Source: Citrobacter koseri ATCC BAA-895
GTDB lineage: Bacteria; Pseudomonadota; Gammaproteobacteria; Enterobacterales; Enterobacteriaceae
Length of the DNA stretch: 64,000 bases
Direction: 5' to 3'
Assembly (NCBI RefSeq): GCF_000018045.1
Contig: NC_009792.1
Span: 806,001-870,000, forward strand
Shown here piece after piece: positions 16,501 to 26,933 of the stretch. The stretch's first letter is position 1. Each line of letters opens with the position of its first letter. Made by a program: the position numbers and the translations under genes. Under the pieces are notes generated by a model. That model saw nothing but the letters and a program-made list of their open reading frames with translations, made no database searches and was not told where the DNA came from.

Positions 16501-19500
16501 GTGACATGGAACATGCGCTGCATGCTATCTGGCAACGCGTACTTGATAGACAAGACATTGATAGCAATGCCTCCTTTTTCGCCCTCGGTGGCACCTCATT
16601 GGATACCATCAGGGTTAAAGGGGATATTAAGCGGCAACTTGGCTTGGAGATTGATATTACCGATCTCTTTAAGTACCCAACGCTCACGGCGTTAGCACAT
16701 TTTCTCGATACTGCCGTATCGCCGGAGGATGCAATTCCAACGCGTGCTGTTGTCTACAGCGACATGCCGGTGGCGATTGTCGGTATGGCGGGACGTTTCC
16801 CCGGTGCGGCGAATATTGCAGCGTTGTGGACGCTGGTTGTAGGAGGGGAATCGGGATTAACACTGTTCAGTGATGAAGAGTTGCGCGCGCATGGTGTGAC
16901 ACCTGACACGCTTAAACAAGCGAATTATATAAAAACCAAAGGGATTGTTGATGATCACGAATGGTTTGATGCGGATTTCTTTGGTTATACTCCCAACGAG
17001 GCGGAATGTATGGATCCGCAAATTCGCTTATTGCATCAGTGCTGCTGGCAAACTCTGGAACACGCTGGGTGCGATCCTGCCACCTTTACTGGTGCGATTG
17101 GCATTTATGCCGGACTGCTGACATCCCCCCACTGGCTTAATGCGGTAATGCAAGACACTACCGACTCTACCGCCCTGTACAAGGCCAGTATCCTGAATAT
17201 CCATTCCGTCACAGCATTGATTGCCCATGCGCTTAACCTCACCGGCCCTGCCGTGACGCTTGACACCGCCTGCTCCACTTCGGCAGTGGCTATCCACCAG
17301 GCCTGCATCGCACTACGTAACCGGGATTGCGATGCGGCATTGGCGGGCGGCGTTTCTATCGAGATGCCTGCGTACCGGGGCTATGAATATCATGAAGGCA
17401 TGATCAATGCGCGAGATGGTGTCTGTCGTCCTTTCGATAGCCAAGCCTCTGGCACAGTCACCGGTGATGGCTTAGGAATGCTGCTGCTAAAACGTCTGGA
17501 CGACGCGCTGGCGGATCGGGACTGCATCTATGGTGTGATCAAAGGTTCGGCGGTCAATAATGATGGCAATAACAAAATCGGCTATACCGCGCCGAGTGTG
17601 ATCGGGCAATCAACGGTAATCCGCACCAGTTTGCGCCGTGCCGGTTTTGATAGCGACAGTATCGGATTGGTGGAAGCGCACGGCACCGGTACGGTGCTGG
17701 GTGATCCTATTGAGTTACGTGCGCTTAATGAGGTGTTTGGCCCAACACCTGTTCCGTTTTGTGTGGTTTCAGCGCTGAAAAGTAATATTGGCCACCTCAA
17801 CTCCGCTGCGGGAGTGGCGGGCGTCATCAAAACAACGCTCGCCCTGCATCATCAAGTGTTGCCACCAACAGCGCACTTTCGCCAACTCAATCCTGCTATA
17901 GATCTATCGCGTTCTGCATTGTACGTTAACCAGCAAGTCCAACCGTGGCCGTCGACGCGTCCTCGTCGTGCACTGGTGAGCTCCTTCGGCATCGGCGGCA
18001 CCAATGCCAGCATCGCACTAGAAGCACATCAACATGAGGACGACCCTTCAGCGACGGGGGTACGCGACAGCTATCTGTTGTTGTTCTCCGCTAAAACACC
18101 CGCTGCGTTAGAGTTGCGCGTGGCCTCCACACTGGAATATGTCAAGCATGGAGTAGGGGTGCGCCTGCCGGATGTGGCTTATACATTGCAAACTGGACGC
18201 ACAGCCTTTGACCATCGGCGGGCTTATTTGGTGAGTCGTGGGTCGAAAATCGATCTCTCCTGTGCCACGATATTGCAAGCGGAAATCTTCAATGGTCAGC
18301 GCACGACAGCGGAGATCTGCTTCATGTTTCCTGGTCAAGGTAGCCAATATCACGGCATGGCCAGCGCGCTCTATGCTCATCAACCCATGTTTCGCCAGCA
18401 CATGGATCGCTGCTTTGCTGCATTCCAACGCTATTCGACGGTCGATCTCAAGGCGTTGTTGTTTGACGATGAGGATACGCGGGATATTGATCAAACGCAG
18501 TTCACACAACCGGCGTTGTTCTGTGTCGAATACAGCCTAGCGCGCACCTTGATTGATCTGGGGATTACGCCGGACAGTATGATCGGGCACAGTCTGGGCG
18601 AGTATGTTGCGGCCTGTATTGCTGGCGTATTTACTCTTGAGGATGCGCTGCACGTCATTGAGGCGCGCGGACGTTTGATGCAGTCCATGCGTCCCGGTAG
18701 CATGATGGCGGTCTACCTTAGTCGCGAACAGTTGACCCCATGGCTAGCTGCAGAACGGGGTATTGAACTGGCAGCTAATAATAGCGCGCATTTTTGCGTA
18801 GTCGCGGGCGAGCAGGCGGCCATTTCCCGTTTGAGCACACGCTTAGTCGAGGGCGGGATACAGCACAGGCGCCTGAAAACCTCTCACGCATTCCACTCGG
18901 CCATGATGACGCCGATGCTGCACGATTTTGCACAGTTGCTGGGGCAAATCCCGATGCACGCGCCGCACAAGCGCTTTATATCTAATGTAAGCGGTACATG
19001 GATTACTGAGGAGCAAGCTACCTCGCCGGATTACTGGGTGCAGCAAGTGCGCAACGCGGTGCTGTTTAGCGAAGGTGCGGCGCAACTGTTGGTACAACCC
19101 ACGCTGTTTATCGAATGTGGGCCGGGTAATACGCTCTCTACCTTTATTCAAGGACATAACCAATACAGCGATCAGCCGACCCTGTTGACGCTACGCAAAG
19201 CCAACGCGGCGATCGATGATGAGCACATGTTGCATCGTACGCTGGCGGCGCTGTGGGTCAGGGGGGAGAATATTGATTGGAGACGCTTTAACCAGACGGC
19301 ACTCGGCAAGCACATTCCATTGCCGGATTACCCCTTCGAACAGACTTATTACTATCGCTATGGTGCTGCACTTTCCGGTTATCGCCAGTATCCAAATCCT
19401 CTGCGCCGTCCGCAAGATGAGTGGCTCCAGCGTGTGCTGTGGCGGATGCACGACACATCCTTGCGGGAGGCGTTCTATGCGCCGGGCGAATTGATCATCA

Positions 19501-22500
19501 TTATTAGTGCTGACGGCGACAAGTTACAGCAGACGCTGATGAGTAGTGGTGTCGACAGCATCACAATGCCGCTGCCGATATCGTCAGAGGACGACGTGTG
19601 GGATAATGACCGTATTCTGACGCATTTCCACGACATCTGCGCACTTTTAGCACACAAAACCTACCGACAGTTACATTGCTTGTATGCTCCCGGTGCGGAG
19701 GCAGGATCATCGTTGACACAGTCGCTCTCGGGACTTTATCGTGTTGCTCGCTGGTGTATGCACAGCACCACGCCGCTGGCGTCCTTAACAGTATTGACCC
19801 ATGGTGCGTTTCGCGTACAGGAAGAGGATAATCCCGAACCGACGCTGGCAGCGTTGTCGGGCGCAGTAAACGTGTTTGCCCAAGAGCTGCACCCGACCGA
19901 AGTACGATTGATCGATATCGATGCGCAGAGCAGTGATGAGAATCTGAACTTGCTAACCCAGCGTCTGGCCCCGAAACAAGAAACGGTAATGGCGCTCAGG
20001 CAGGGGATGCTTTACCTGCGACGCTTTATCCCGACACGGCTGTTGGCGCACTTACCCCCTCAAACAGGGTGTATACCGGGCAACGTACTGTGGATTATCG
20101 GCGGTGAAAAGGGGATTGGCCGCATGATCGGCGAAGCGCTTGCTCAGCGTGAGGGAGTCCGTGTGGTACTGAGCAGCCGCACAGGTTATCACCATGAAGC
20201 GGTGCAGCAGGACGCATTAGACGTTATCCACTGCGACGTGACGCAGGCGGAGGCGGTTAGAGCTTGTCTGGCAACTCTGCTCGAACGCTATGGACGGTTG
20301 GATGGCGTGATTTTTGCTGCCGACGCTACCACCACATTGACACTGCATCAATTGAGCGAATCTGCGCTACGCGACACGCTAACGGTGAAAGAACGGGGTA
20401 CTGCTAATGTGCTGCATGCGTTAGCGCAACGGAATCTGCTGGATGAGCGTCTGCTACTGCTGTTCTGTAACTCGTTGGCTGCCGTGAATGCGGAGATTGG
20501 CCAGACAGGCTATGCTACCGCCAGCGCCTATTTGGATGCACTGGCACAGCAACTGCGTACCCGCTACAAGGTGAATGCGCTCAGTATCGGGTTGGATGCA
20601 TTGCGTGAGCAGGGCATGTTGTTGGATGCTATAAACGGCAGTGAATACGATGTCTTGCGTGGACTGCGCCCATTGATGACGGGAACGTTGCTACAGGCTT
20701 ATAAACAACAAGGGGCTGACACCAGCTACTACGCGCGATTATCCCCCGAGTCCGATTGGCTGCTGGATGAGCACCGGATATCCGGTATCGCCACGCTGCC
20801 GGGAACCGGCTATCTGGCGCTGGCGTATGAAGCTCTGCGCCATTACTTTGTGCAAGACCAAATCTGCATTGATGAATTGGTCTTTTTGGCACCGTTGACT
20901 GTGATGGACAACTGCAGTGTTGACGTTTTTGTTGACATTTCACCTAACGGGCAAGGAGTTAGTGTCGAGGTGAAATCAATGACGGAGCGCTTTAGTGGCA
21001 CGTTAACAACCCATGCCAGAGGCAGGGCGACGCGTCTGATGGTAGACGATAATGTTGTGTGCGATCTCACGGGGCTGATGCGCGAGATGCACACTATCAC
21101 TCCTCCAACAAAGGAATTATCGAGCACGCACTTCCACTATGGGCCGCGCTGGCACAGCGTACAACAACTGTATGGCAATACCGCCCAGACTCAGGTTTTC
21201 GCAACGCTGGCCCTGCCCACCGTTGCCGCTAATGATACGATCGCACTGCACCCTGCGCTGTTGGACATCGCCAGCAGTGTTGTCGAACAACTGCCTGGTT
21301 TTCATACTGATTCGGTACCTTTCCTTTATCAGGATTTACGCCTGTACCGCCCGTTGCCGAACACCTTACATGTGGCGCTGACTGTCAATCGGCACGATGA
21401 GGAGGGTGACAGCTACGCTTTCACGCTCTACGACATGGCAGGCGAGATGGTTGCCCGCTGTGCGGCAATGGTGAAGCGCAAGGTACAGCTCCACATACAA
21501 GATGTCGATGACGACACGCGACTGCGCGTGCCCAGTGCCGATAACTACCAACTGCGGCTGGCCGCTGAGGGGGAGGGGGCAGGAAAGCTAGCGTTGTGCC
21601 CTACGCCGCGCTTAGCGCTGGGGGATTCACAAGTAGAGATTGAGGTACTGGCCACCGGACTGAACTTTAAGGATGTGCTGTTCACCACGGGATTGCTCCG
21701 GCAGCAGCCGGGTGAGGCTCCGCTGCAATTGGGACTGGAGTGCGCCGGACGCATTACTCGCGTGGGTAAAAATGTCACTGAATTTGCCCCGGGAGAGGAT
21801 GTTATGGCGGTGCTAAACGGTGGTTTTGTCCAGTACGCACGGGTAGAAAGCGATTGCGTAGTGAGAAAACCAGCCCATTGTCGCATCGAACAGGCGGCTG
21901 CGCTGCCTATCGCATACCTCACCGCCTATTACGCACTGGTGGTGCGCGCTAATTTGCAACCCGGAGAACGAGTATTGATCCACAGTGCGGCGGGGGGCGT
22001 TGGCTTGGCTGCGCTACATATTGCCAAACGCTGCGGAGCACAGATTTTCGCCACAGCAGGTAGCGAGCAGAAACGCGATTACTTGCTTTCGCTAGGCGTA
22101 CATGCCGTAGCTGATTCACACGACGAACAGTTCGCTGCCACTCTGCTGACCGCATCGGACGGACAGGGGATGGATGTGATCCTTAACTCCCTCACAGGCC
22201 GTCTGCTTGACGCTAGCCTCGCGCTGCTGGCACCGCTGGGCCGTTTTCTTGAGCTGGGCAGCAAGGACATTGTGGAAGACAAAGCGCTACCGATGCGTTT
22301 CTTCGCCCAAGGCGGCACCTTTATTCCGATTAATTTTCACGCGGCGCATGGTGCGTTTAGTCGCTACCTGCAACAGATTGTCGCTTGGATAGATGATAAC
22401 ACGCTACCGCTCCTTCCATGCAAATCCGTACCATTGCCCGAGGTTGCACGCGCCTTCGCCACCCTGACCACGCCGCAGCATATTGGCAAGGTGGTGGTAA

Positions 22501-23132
22501 CGCATCGCACTGCGGCAGGCATGGACCGGCTGAACGCCATGATAGCAGAAAGGCGCCTCGGCGGCTATGCGCTCAGCATGAGCAATGCCGAGGTGATGCG
22601 CCAATTGTGGCCGATACTGAACACTCGCAGTCCGTGGGCGCAACTGCTGCTCTCACCTCGGGCGATCGATAGATTAGCGCGGGGCAACCGGGTGGATCGC
22701 GGTGTACCGTCTGCCGCTAACGATACGATTACTCAGCAGACAGTGAAAAAGCGGCCCCGTCCGGAAATTGGCGTGCCTTACAGCCCCGCGACACGTGAAG
22801 TGGAACGCGTGCTCTGCCAAATCCTGGAAGAGTATCTGGGTCTGGATAGAGTAGGCATTGACGACAACTATGCCGAATTAGGGGCAACCTCACTCGATAT
22901 GGTGCAACTGAGTGGGCAAATGGCGCGTCACTATCCGCAAGTGAGCGTGGTGTCGCTGTACAACCACGCCACCGTGCGCCAGCTGGCGACGTTTTGCCAG
23001 CCCCCGGAGGGCGAGTCAAATGCGCCATCACCACAGCCTGCAGTACAGACGAATACGCGCGCGAATCAGATAGCAAAACGTGCTTTGCAAATTGCGAAAA
23101 ATACTGCGCGCAGTCACACGTCTTTGCATTAA
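13512..23132 (+). CDS. clbB: Hybrid NRPS-PKS ClbB
   Basis: One NRPS module and one reducing PKS module of the colibactin line, 3206 residues. Domains in order: C (HHIVMDG at 166-172), A (SSGSTGKPKG near 640-650), T (Ser 1029 in GGTSL), KS (Cys 1254 in DTACSTS), AT (Ser 1694 in GHSLGEY), KR (GGEKGIG near 2196, Tyr 2334), DH (His 2421 and Asp 2585), ER (AAGGVGLAALHIAK near 2825) and ACP (Ser 3127 in GATSL). All catalytic residues checked are present. KR stands before DH, which differs from the usual DH-ER-KR order. The ATG at 13512 has AAGGTG six bases upstream and gives the known 3206-residue length; GTG 13503 and ATG 13506 are weaker. It accepts the N-acyl-Asn chain from ClbN. Confidence 0.95.
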   Translation: MDNTSGDFPCNKMDTRKQLPLTPSQQGFLFHSLKDKKRSNYHEHFTCIFSQHVDSAHFKWALETLFRKHECFRTDYNWEIDERPCQVVKTDVLPDIYVLDCEQEEIRFLLANDDIIIPVPQDDGIDAIIPQLLQADLKYPFSLKTIPVRAYLIQSTKESAFILSYHHIVMDGWSLSLFIKQLLQLYGAAVVSGVRDDSAIIPSSLKPLVDTLSARRHTFQHDYWAAYLREGTPTCIVPLSQYHTDTEAENNSYVNQTNHVEINLSPDVCQKIQTLCSDYRITPAVIFYVAWGILLQRWCYADDVLFGATISGRNIPIDGIEETLGLFINTLPLRLRDDGATLLQHLQRMHQTLIAHYSNEHDALASIQRLVHKEGHAGDLFNTLVVLENYPVDMTLLSCASPVAIRHLSVHEQTHYPLTLTITQQKGFRFSIAYALNYLTNNMAQALLMHLSYLLEQLVDNPQRPIAALVNLSPCQQAQVLQPYLERMACRDWDSQSNVIEQFHQVAATSPAQVAVVDELCALTYSELAAQAEQLAAYLVQQGVMVGDTVGIISERRVNTVVAIIAIMLIGAAYVPISPDYPVGRMQEIIDDSGLALLLVHGKPLDALNVAQSDLCAFPVAPSVVFPVITPDSRAYVIYSSGSTGKPKGIAVAHRGLLRLIQGDSPLKVESGETTLLTCPFEFDVSVFEMWSTLLNHGKLVLLSKQALLDINHIRRTIADEQVARAWFTSSLFNSYVAEGADFFGMLQHITVGGEAVSAWHVNDVMQKYPHLVVTNGYGPTENTIFTTAYRFNGLQPARVPIGYAVPGTSLYITDLHGHLLPIGATGELVAGGVGVAIGYQNNPALSATVFVPDPFIPGGMMYKTGDYARLLDDGCVDCFGRKDGQIKINGQRIETGEIEQRLLECSGIIEAVVVPYRVRETLHIAAVVCVNDSYDEVEVRGQLADRLPPFAIPESLVVVTEIAKSHSGKADLAQLRYLLPATQCNAVSTTISEVHSDMEHALHAIWQRVLDRQDIDSNASFFALGGTSLDTIRVKGDIKRQLGLEIDITDLFKYPTLTALAHFLDTAVSPEDAIPTRAVVYSDMPVAIVGMAGRFPGAANIAALWTLVVGGESGLTLFSDEELRAHGVTPDTLKQANYIKTKGIVDDHEWFDADFFGYTPNEAECMDPQIRLLHQCCWQTLEHAGCDPATFTGAIGIYAGLLTSPHWLNAVMQDTTDSTALYKASILNIHSVTALIAHALNLTGPAVTLDTACSTSAVAIHQACIALRNRDCDAALAGGVSIEMPAYRGYEYHEGMINARDGVCRPFDSQASGTVTGDGLGMLLLKRLDDALADRDCIYGVIKGSAVNNDGNNKIGYTAPSVIGQSTVIRTSLRRAGFDSDSIGLVEAHGTGTVLGDPIELRALNEVFGPTPVPFCVVSALKSNIGHLNSAAGVAGVIKTTLALHHQVLPPTAHFRQLNPAIDLSRSALYVNQQVQPWPSTRPRRALVSSFGIGGTNASIALEAHQHEDDPSATGVRDSYLLLFSAKTPAALELRVASTLEYVKHGVGVRLPDVAYTLQTGRTAFDHRRAYLVSRGSKIDLSCATILQAEIFNGQRTTAEICFMFPGQGSQYHGMASALYAHQPMFRQHMDRCFAAFQRYSTVDLKALLFDDEDTRDIDQTQFTQPALFCVEYSLARTLIDLGITPDSMIGHSLGEYVAACIAGVFTLEDALHVIEARGRLMQSMRPGSMMAVYLSREQLTPWLAAERGIELAANNSAHFCVVAGEQAAISRLSTRLVEGGIQHRRLKTSHAFHSAMMTPMLHDFAQLLGQIPMHAPHKRFISNVSGTWITEEQATSPDYWVQQVRNAVLFSEGAAQLLVQPTLFIECGPGNTLSTFIQGHNQYSDQPTLLTLRKANAAIDDEHMLHRTLAALWVRGENIDWRRFNQTALGKHIPLPDYPFEQTYYYRYGAALSGYRQYPNPLRRPQDEWLQRVLWRMHDTSLREAFYAPGELIIIISADGDKLQQTLMSSGVDSITMPLPISSEDDVWDNDRILTHFHDICALLAHKTYRQLHCLYAPGAEAGSSLTQSLSGLYRVARWCMHSTTPLASLTVLTHGAFRVQEEDNPEPTLAALSGAVNVFAQELHPTEVRLIDIDAQSSDENLNLLTQRLAPKQETVMALRQGMLYLRRFIPTRLLAHLPPQTGCIPGNVLWIIGGEKGIGRMIGEALAQREGVRVVLSSRTGYHHEAVQQDALDVIHCDVTQAEAVRACLATLLERYGRLDGVIFAADATTTLTLHQLSESALRDTLTVKERGTANVLHALAQRNLLDERLLLLFCNSLAAVNAEIGQTGYATASAYLDALAQQLRTRYKVNALSIGLDALREQGMLLDAINGSEYDVLRGLRPLMTGTLLQAYKQQGADTSYYARLSPESDWLLDEHRISGIATLPGTGYLALAYEALRHYFVQDQICIDELVFLAPLTVMDNCSVDVFVDISPNGQGVSVEVKSMTERFSGTLTTHARGRATRLMVDDNVVCDLTGLMREMHTITPPTKELSSTHFHYGPRWHSVQQLYGNTAQTQVFATLALPTVAANDTIALHPALLDIASSVVEQLPGFHTDSVPFLYQDLRLYRPLPNTLHVALTVNRHDEEGDSYAFTLYDMAGEMVARCAAMVKRKVQLHIQDVDDDTRLRVPSADNYQLRLAAEGEGAGKLALCPTPRLALGDSQVEIEVLATGLNFKDVLFTTGLLRQQPGEAPLQLGLECAGRITRVGKNVTEFAPGEDVMAVLNGGFVQYARVESDCVVRKPAHCRIEQAAALPIAYLTAYYALVVRANLQPGERVLIHSAAGGVGLAALHIAKRCGAQIFATAGSEQKRDYLLSLGVHAVADSHDEQFAATLLTASDGQGMDVILNSLTGRLLDASLALLAPLGRFLELGSKDIVEDKALPMRFFAQGGTFIPINFHAAHGAFSRYLQQIVAWIDDNTLPLLPCKSVPLPEVARAFATLTTPQHIGKVVVTHRTAAGMDRLNAMIAERRLGGYALSMSNAEVMRQLWPILNTRSPWAQLLLSPRAIDRLARGNRVDRGVPSAANDTITQQTVKKRPRPEIGVPYSPATREVERVLCQILEEYLGLDRVGIDDNYAELGATSLDMVQLSGQMARHYPQVSVVSLYNHATVRQLATFCQPPEGESNAPSPQPAVQTNTRANQIAKRALQIAKNTARSHTSLH

Positions 23133-23172
23133 TCCGGGCGCCTCCTCGCCCTGAAGAAAGGTAATGAAGTTT

Positions 23173-25764
23173 ATGGAATACGCAAGCGAAATGAACGGCA
23201 TGGAAATCGCCATTATTGGTATGGCGGTCCGTTTCCCGCAGTCCCGGACGTTACACGAATTCTGGCATAACATCGTTCAGGGTAAAGAGTGCGTCACCTT
23301 CTTTAGCGAGGAGGAGTTGCTGGCCGAAGGCGTCGAACAGAGTACTCTGGACAACCCGGCCTATGTACGGGCCAAGCCCTATATCGAGGGCATATGCGAC
23401 TTTGATGCTGCATTTTTCGGTTACAGTCACAAAGAGGCGCAGACTCTGGATCCGAAATCCCGCGTATTACATGAAGTTGCCTACCATGCGCTGGAAGATG
23501 CAGGCTATGCCCAACGTACCAGCGATCTGATCACCGGGGTATTCGTGGGGGCGTCAGAAGATGTGGATTGGCTACGGCGTTCGCTGTCACAGATTGGCGG
23601 CGATGCGCTGAATCGTTTTGAGTCTGGCATCTATGGTCATAAGGATCTGCTCGCACATCTCATTGCCTACAGTCTCAATCTCAACGGTCCGGTGTATAGT
23701 CTCTACACCAGTTGTTCGACTTCTCTGAGTGCAACGCATATCGCTTGCCGCAGCTTGTTGTTTGGCGAATGTGATCTGGCGTTGGCGGGTGGAATTACTA
23801 TCGATTTACCGCAGAAGTCAGGCTACTTCTGTCAACAGGGCATGATCCACTCCACCGATGGCCACTGCCGTCCTTTTGACAGTCAGGCTTCTGGCACCCT
23901 GTTTGGCGATGGCGCGGGTGTGGTTGTGCTTCGGCGTTTGGAAGATGCTCTGGCAGCGGGCGATCGCATCTATGCGGTGATCCGGGGTAGCGCGGTCAAC
24001 AATGACGGTAAACAAAAAATCGGTTTTGTCGCGCCTGGTCATGAGGGACAGAAGGCGGTCATTTGTGCGGCCTGTCATCTGGCAGAAGTAAGCCCAGAAA
24101 GCATCGGCTACGTTGAAACCCACGGTACCGGCACCCGTATTGGCGATCCTATCGAGTTCGCTGCGTTGACGGAGGCGTTCGATACTTCACACCGCCAATA
24201 CTGTGCACTAGGGGCTGTAAAGGCGAATATTGGCCACACCCACGCGGCGGCGGGCGTGGCTGGGTTAATCAAGACGGCGCTGGTACTTCATCACCGGACC
24301 ATTCCGCCGCTCGCCAACTATCAAATGCCTAACTCGAAGCTGGATCTGGCGCATTCACCGTTTTATATCCCGATACAGCCGCAGGAGTGGCCCGCATCGC
24401 GGATGCCGCCCCGCGCTGGCGTCAGTTCTTTTGGCATTGGCGGTACTAATGTGCATATGATTTTGGAAGGGCTGAATCCTGCGGTGCGCGATGACCATGA
24501 CCAAGTGCGAGCACCGGTGTTTATCCCTCTCTCCGCGCCGTCTTTCGAGCAGTTGGATGAGCTGACGCAACAGCTTACCCCGTTGCTGGCTACCCTTGAT
24601 GCGTCAACGCTAGCCTACACACAACAAGTGGCGCGCCCCGTGTTTGATTGCCGCCGAGTGATACAAGTGGAAAACGATGGTACGCAAGCGATGCTGGCAT
24701 CGCTGGATAACCTAATGCCCGACGCTCCTTGGGGCCTACACTGTCCAGATCTACGTACTACGAACGATTGTACTTACGCACAGTGGCTGGCGCATTCGGC
24801 ACATTATCAACGCGAAGCGACTGCTCTGACGGCATTACTCGACGGCATGAATATTCCACCCGCTTATTGCCACGCTGAAACGTGGGCGGCACAAGCGAAC
24901 AGCAGCCTGCTAATCAGAGGCTGCCAGACTATCGCCGCGCTAAAAACCTGGATGAACCTGCTACCGACATTAACACTGCTGTCGGGTGCTGGAACAGGCC
25001 TTTTGCCTGCCGCTGCAGCCAGTGGCATGATTGCGACGCAAGACGTGTTGCATTTGCTGTGGGAAATGGAGCAAAAGGCGCTTCATCTCTGGCTTCCTGA
25101 GCGCCATGAACCTATCCCCGGCTACGTGCTGGCTTGGCAAGGAAATCCCATCACCGATGCACAGCGTAACGACAGAGGGTTTTGGAGTGAAGCGCTGTTG
25201 GCAGATACCCGAGAACTGGGGGAGGGCGTTCACAGTATCAACTGGGTTAGGCTGCCGCCGGAAATAAGAGAAGACGTTGATGTATTGCGCTACGTGGCGC
25301 AACTGTGGTGTGCAGGTATCAATGTGGATTGGGCCGTGTGGTACGGCACTCCGCTGCCGCAACGCGGGAGCGCATCAGCATATCCCTTCGCACACAACCA
25401 CTACCCATTGCCTGGACGGGTAATGGGTAGTGTGGAGACCCAACCCGAAGCAGGACCCGAAACGCACCACCCTTATCAGGCACGTCCCGTGTTAAGCGTA
25501 CCTTTCGTAGCCGCACACTCGCGGGGTATGCAGTATATCACAGGTCTGATGGAACTGTTGCTGGAAATATCGCCGGTCGGGGTGGACGACGACTTTTTTG
25601 AATTAGGCGGGCATTCGCTGCTGGTGACGCAATTGACCTCCCGTTTAGAACGCGATTTCAACGTACATATCGATCTTTTGACCCTGATGGAAAACCCCAA
25701 TCCGCGCAATATCTACGCGCATATCGCGGCGCAACTGGGGGGCGAAGACAACCTCGAAATAGCC
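23173..25764 (+). CDS. clbC: Polyketide synthase ClbC (KS-ACP, trans-AT)
   Basis: A single PKS module without acyltransferase, about 866 residues counted from this ATG. The KS has a complete catalytic set: Cys 181 (TSCSTS), His 317 (ETHGTGT) and His 355 (GHTHAAAG). A degenerate linker of about 300 residues follows, then an ACP with Ser 815 in FFELGGHSLL. With no AT of its own it must be loaded by a free-standing acyltransferase, for which ClbG is the candidate in this cluster. An ATG nine bases earlier (23164) gives MKFMEYAS, but AAAGG is almost touching it; from 23173 the spacing is about 11 bases and the length matches the known ClbC. The stop codon lies at or just after the end given; the next gene starts within about 20 bases. 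Confidence 0.92.
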
Positions 25765-25782
25765 TGTCAGTAAAGGAGCTCA

Positions 25783-26652
25783 ATGATGAACGTGGCGGTA
25801 ATAGGTGCAGGAGTAATGGGAACTGGCGTCGCTCATAACATGGCGCAATACGGCATATCAACTAACGTTGTGGATATTTCTCAATCTCAGTTGGATAAAT
25901 GCCGACAGATGATCGAAGCGAACTTACGCTTATATAATTTTCACCCGCAGCATAAAAAAAAGACGCATAGCACAGCGGAGATAATGGAAAATATCCGTTT
26001 CACAACTGAGTTGGACGACATTGTAGAATGTGATTTGGTGATTGAGAATATTACTGAGGATATAGAGAAAAAAAATGCACTATACACACGGATGAATACG
26101 ATCTGCGGCGCGTCGACAGTGTTTGGTGTTAATACGTCCGCCATATCTATCACTGCGTTGTCAAAATTAATGCGACATCCGGAGAATGTAGTCGGCGTCC
26201 ATTTTATGAACCCGGTACCGCTGATGCACACCGTCGAATTAATCCGTGGTGTACATACTGCAGAGCGTACACTGAACATATTTCACCACTTATTTGCTCA
26301 GTTGAATAAAACCGGCATCGTGGTCAATGATTCTCCGGGCTTTGTCACTAATCGTGCCATGATGATTTTTGTTAACGAAGCCATATTTATGGTGCAGGAG
26401 CAGATCGCCCGTGCTGAGGATATCGATACGTTGTTTAAAACCTGCTTCGGGCACAAGATGGGGCCACTACAAACTGCCGATTTGATTGGCTTGGATACGA
26501 TTTTGCAATCGTTGCAGGTGCTATATGAAAGTTTTAATGATGATAAGTATCGCCCCAGCTTTTTATTAAAGAAAATGGTCGATGCAGGGTATTTGGGCGT
26601 GAAATCAGGGCAGGGGTTTTATCGCTATCAACAGACGTACGCCGAGCAGTGA
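25783..26652 (+). CDS. clbD: 3-hydroxyacyl-CoA dehydrogenase-like enzyme ClbD
   Basis: A 289-residue NAD(P)-dependent dehydrogenase of the 3-hydroxybutyryl-CoA type. The dinucleotide motif is VIGAGVMGTGVAHNMAQYG (GAGVMG at 8-13). The catalytic His 140 is in GVHFMNPVP, and the C-terminal substrate domain has NDSPGFVTNRAMM. In the colibactin pathway it oxidises seryl-ACP, held on ClbE, in the first step toward the aminomalonyl extender; this role is established for ClbD-G and their zwittermicin homologues. AAAGGAGCTC precedes the ATG; ATG 25786 is an equally possible start. It begins the clbD-E-F-G block. Confidence 0.95.
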   Translation: MMNVAVIGAGVMGTGVAHNMAQYGISTNVVDISQSQLDKCRQMIEANLRLYNFHPQHKKKTHSTAEIMENIRFTTELDDIVECDLVIENITEDIEKKNALYTRMNTICGASTVFGVNTSAISITALSKLMRHPENVVGVHFMNPVPLMHTVELIRGVHTAERTLNIFHHLFAQLNKTGIVVNDSPGFVTNRAMMIFVNEAIFMVQEQIARAEDIDTLFKTCFGHKMGPLQTADLIGLDTILQSLQVLYESFNDDKYRPSFLLKKMVDAGYLGVKSGQGFYRYQQTYAEQ

Positions 26653-26681
26653 TTCTGGGTTAACCAGATAGGGATATGAAT

Positions 26682-26930
26682 ATGAAAAAGCAAGATATGA
26701 AAGCCGCCATTCGGGAATTTCTTTCACGCTCATTACGTGGGCATACGTTGAACGATGATGACGATATTTTTTCTCTCGGGCTTGTCCATTCGTTATTTAC
26801 TGTGCAAATCATACTGTTTATAGAAAAAAATTTTCAGGTTGAGCTGGAAGTGAGTGAGTTGAAAACAGAACAGATTGCTACCGTCAATAAAATAGTGGAG
26901 CTCATTCAGCGACAAACAGGCCTGGAGTAA
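26682..26930 (+). CDS. clbE: Acyl carrier protein ClbE (aminomalonyl pathway)
   Basis: An 82-residue free-standing carrier protein that holds serine while ClbD and ClbF oxidise it to aminomalonyl. The phosphopantetheine Ser is residue 37 in DIFSLGLVHSLFTVQ: the usual GxDSL motif appears as GLVHSL, with His in place of the Asp before the Ser. An ATG two codons upstream (26676) is less well spaced from the AGGGA ribosome site, and the 82-residue version matches the known protein. Serine is loaded by the first adenylation domain of ClbH. Confidence 0.93.
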   Translation: MKKQDMKAAIREFLSRSLRGHTLNDDDDIFSLGLVHSLFTVQIILFIEKNFQVELEVSELKTEQIATVNKIVELIQRQTGLE

Positions 26931-26933
26931 ACT

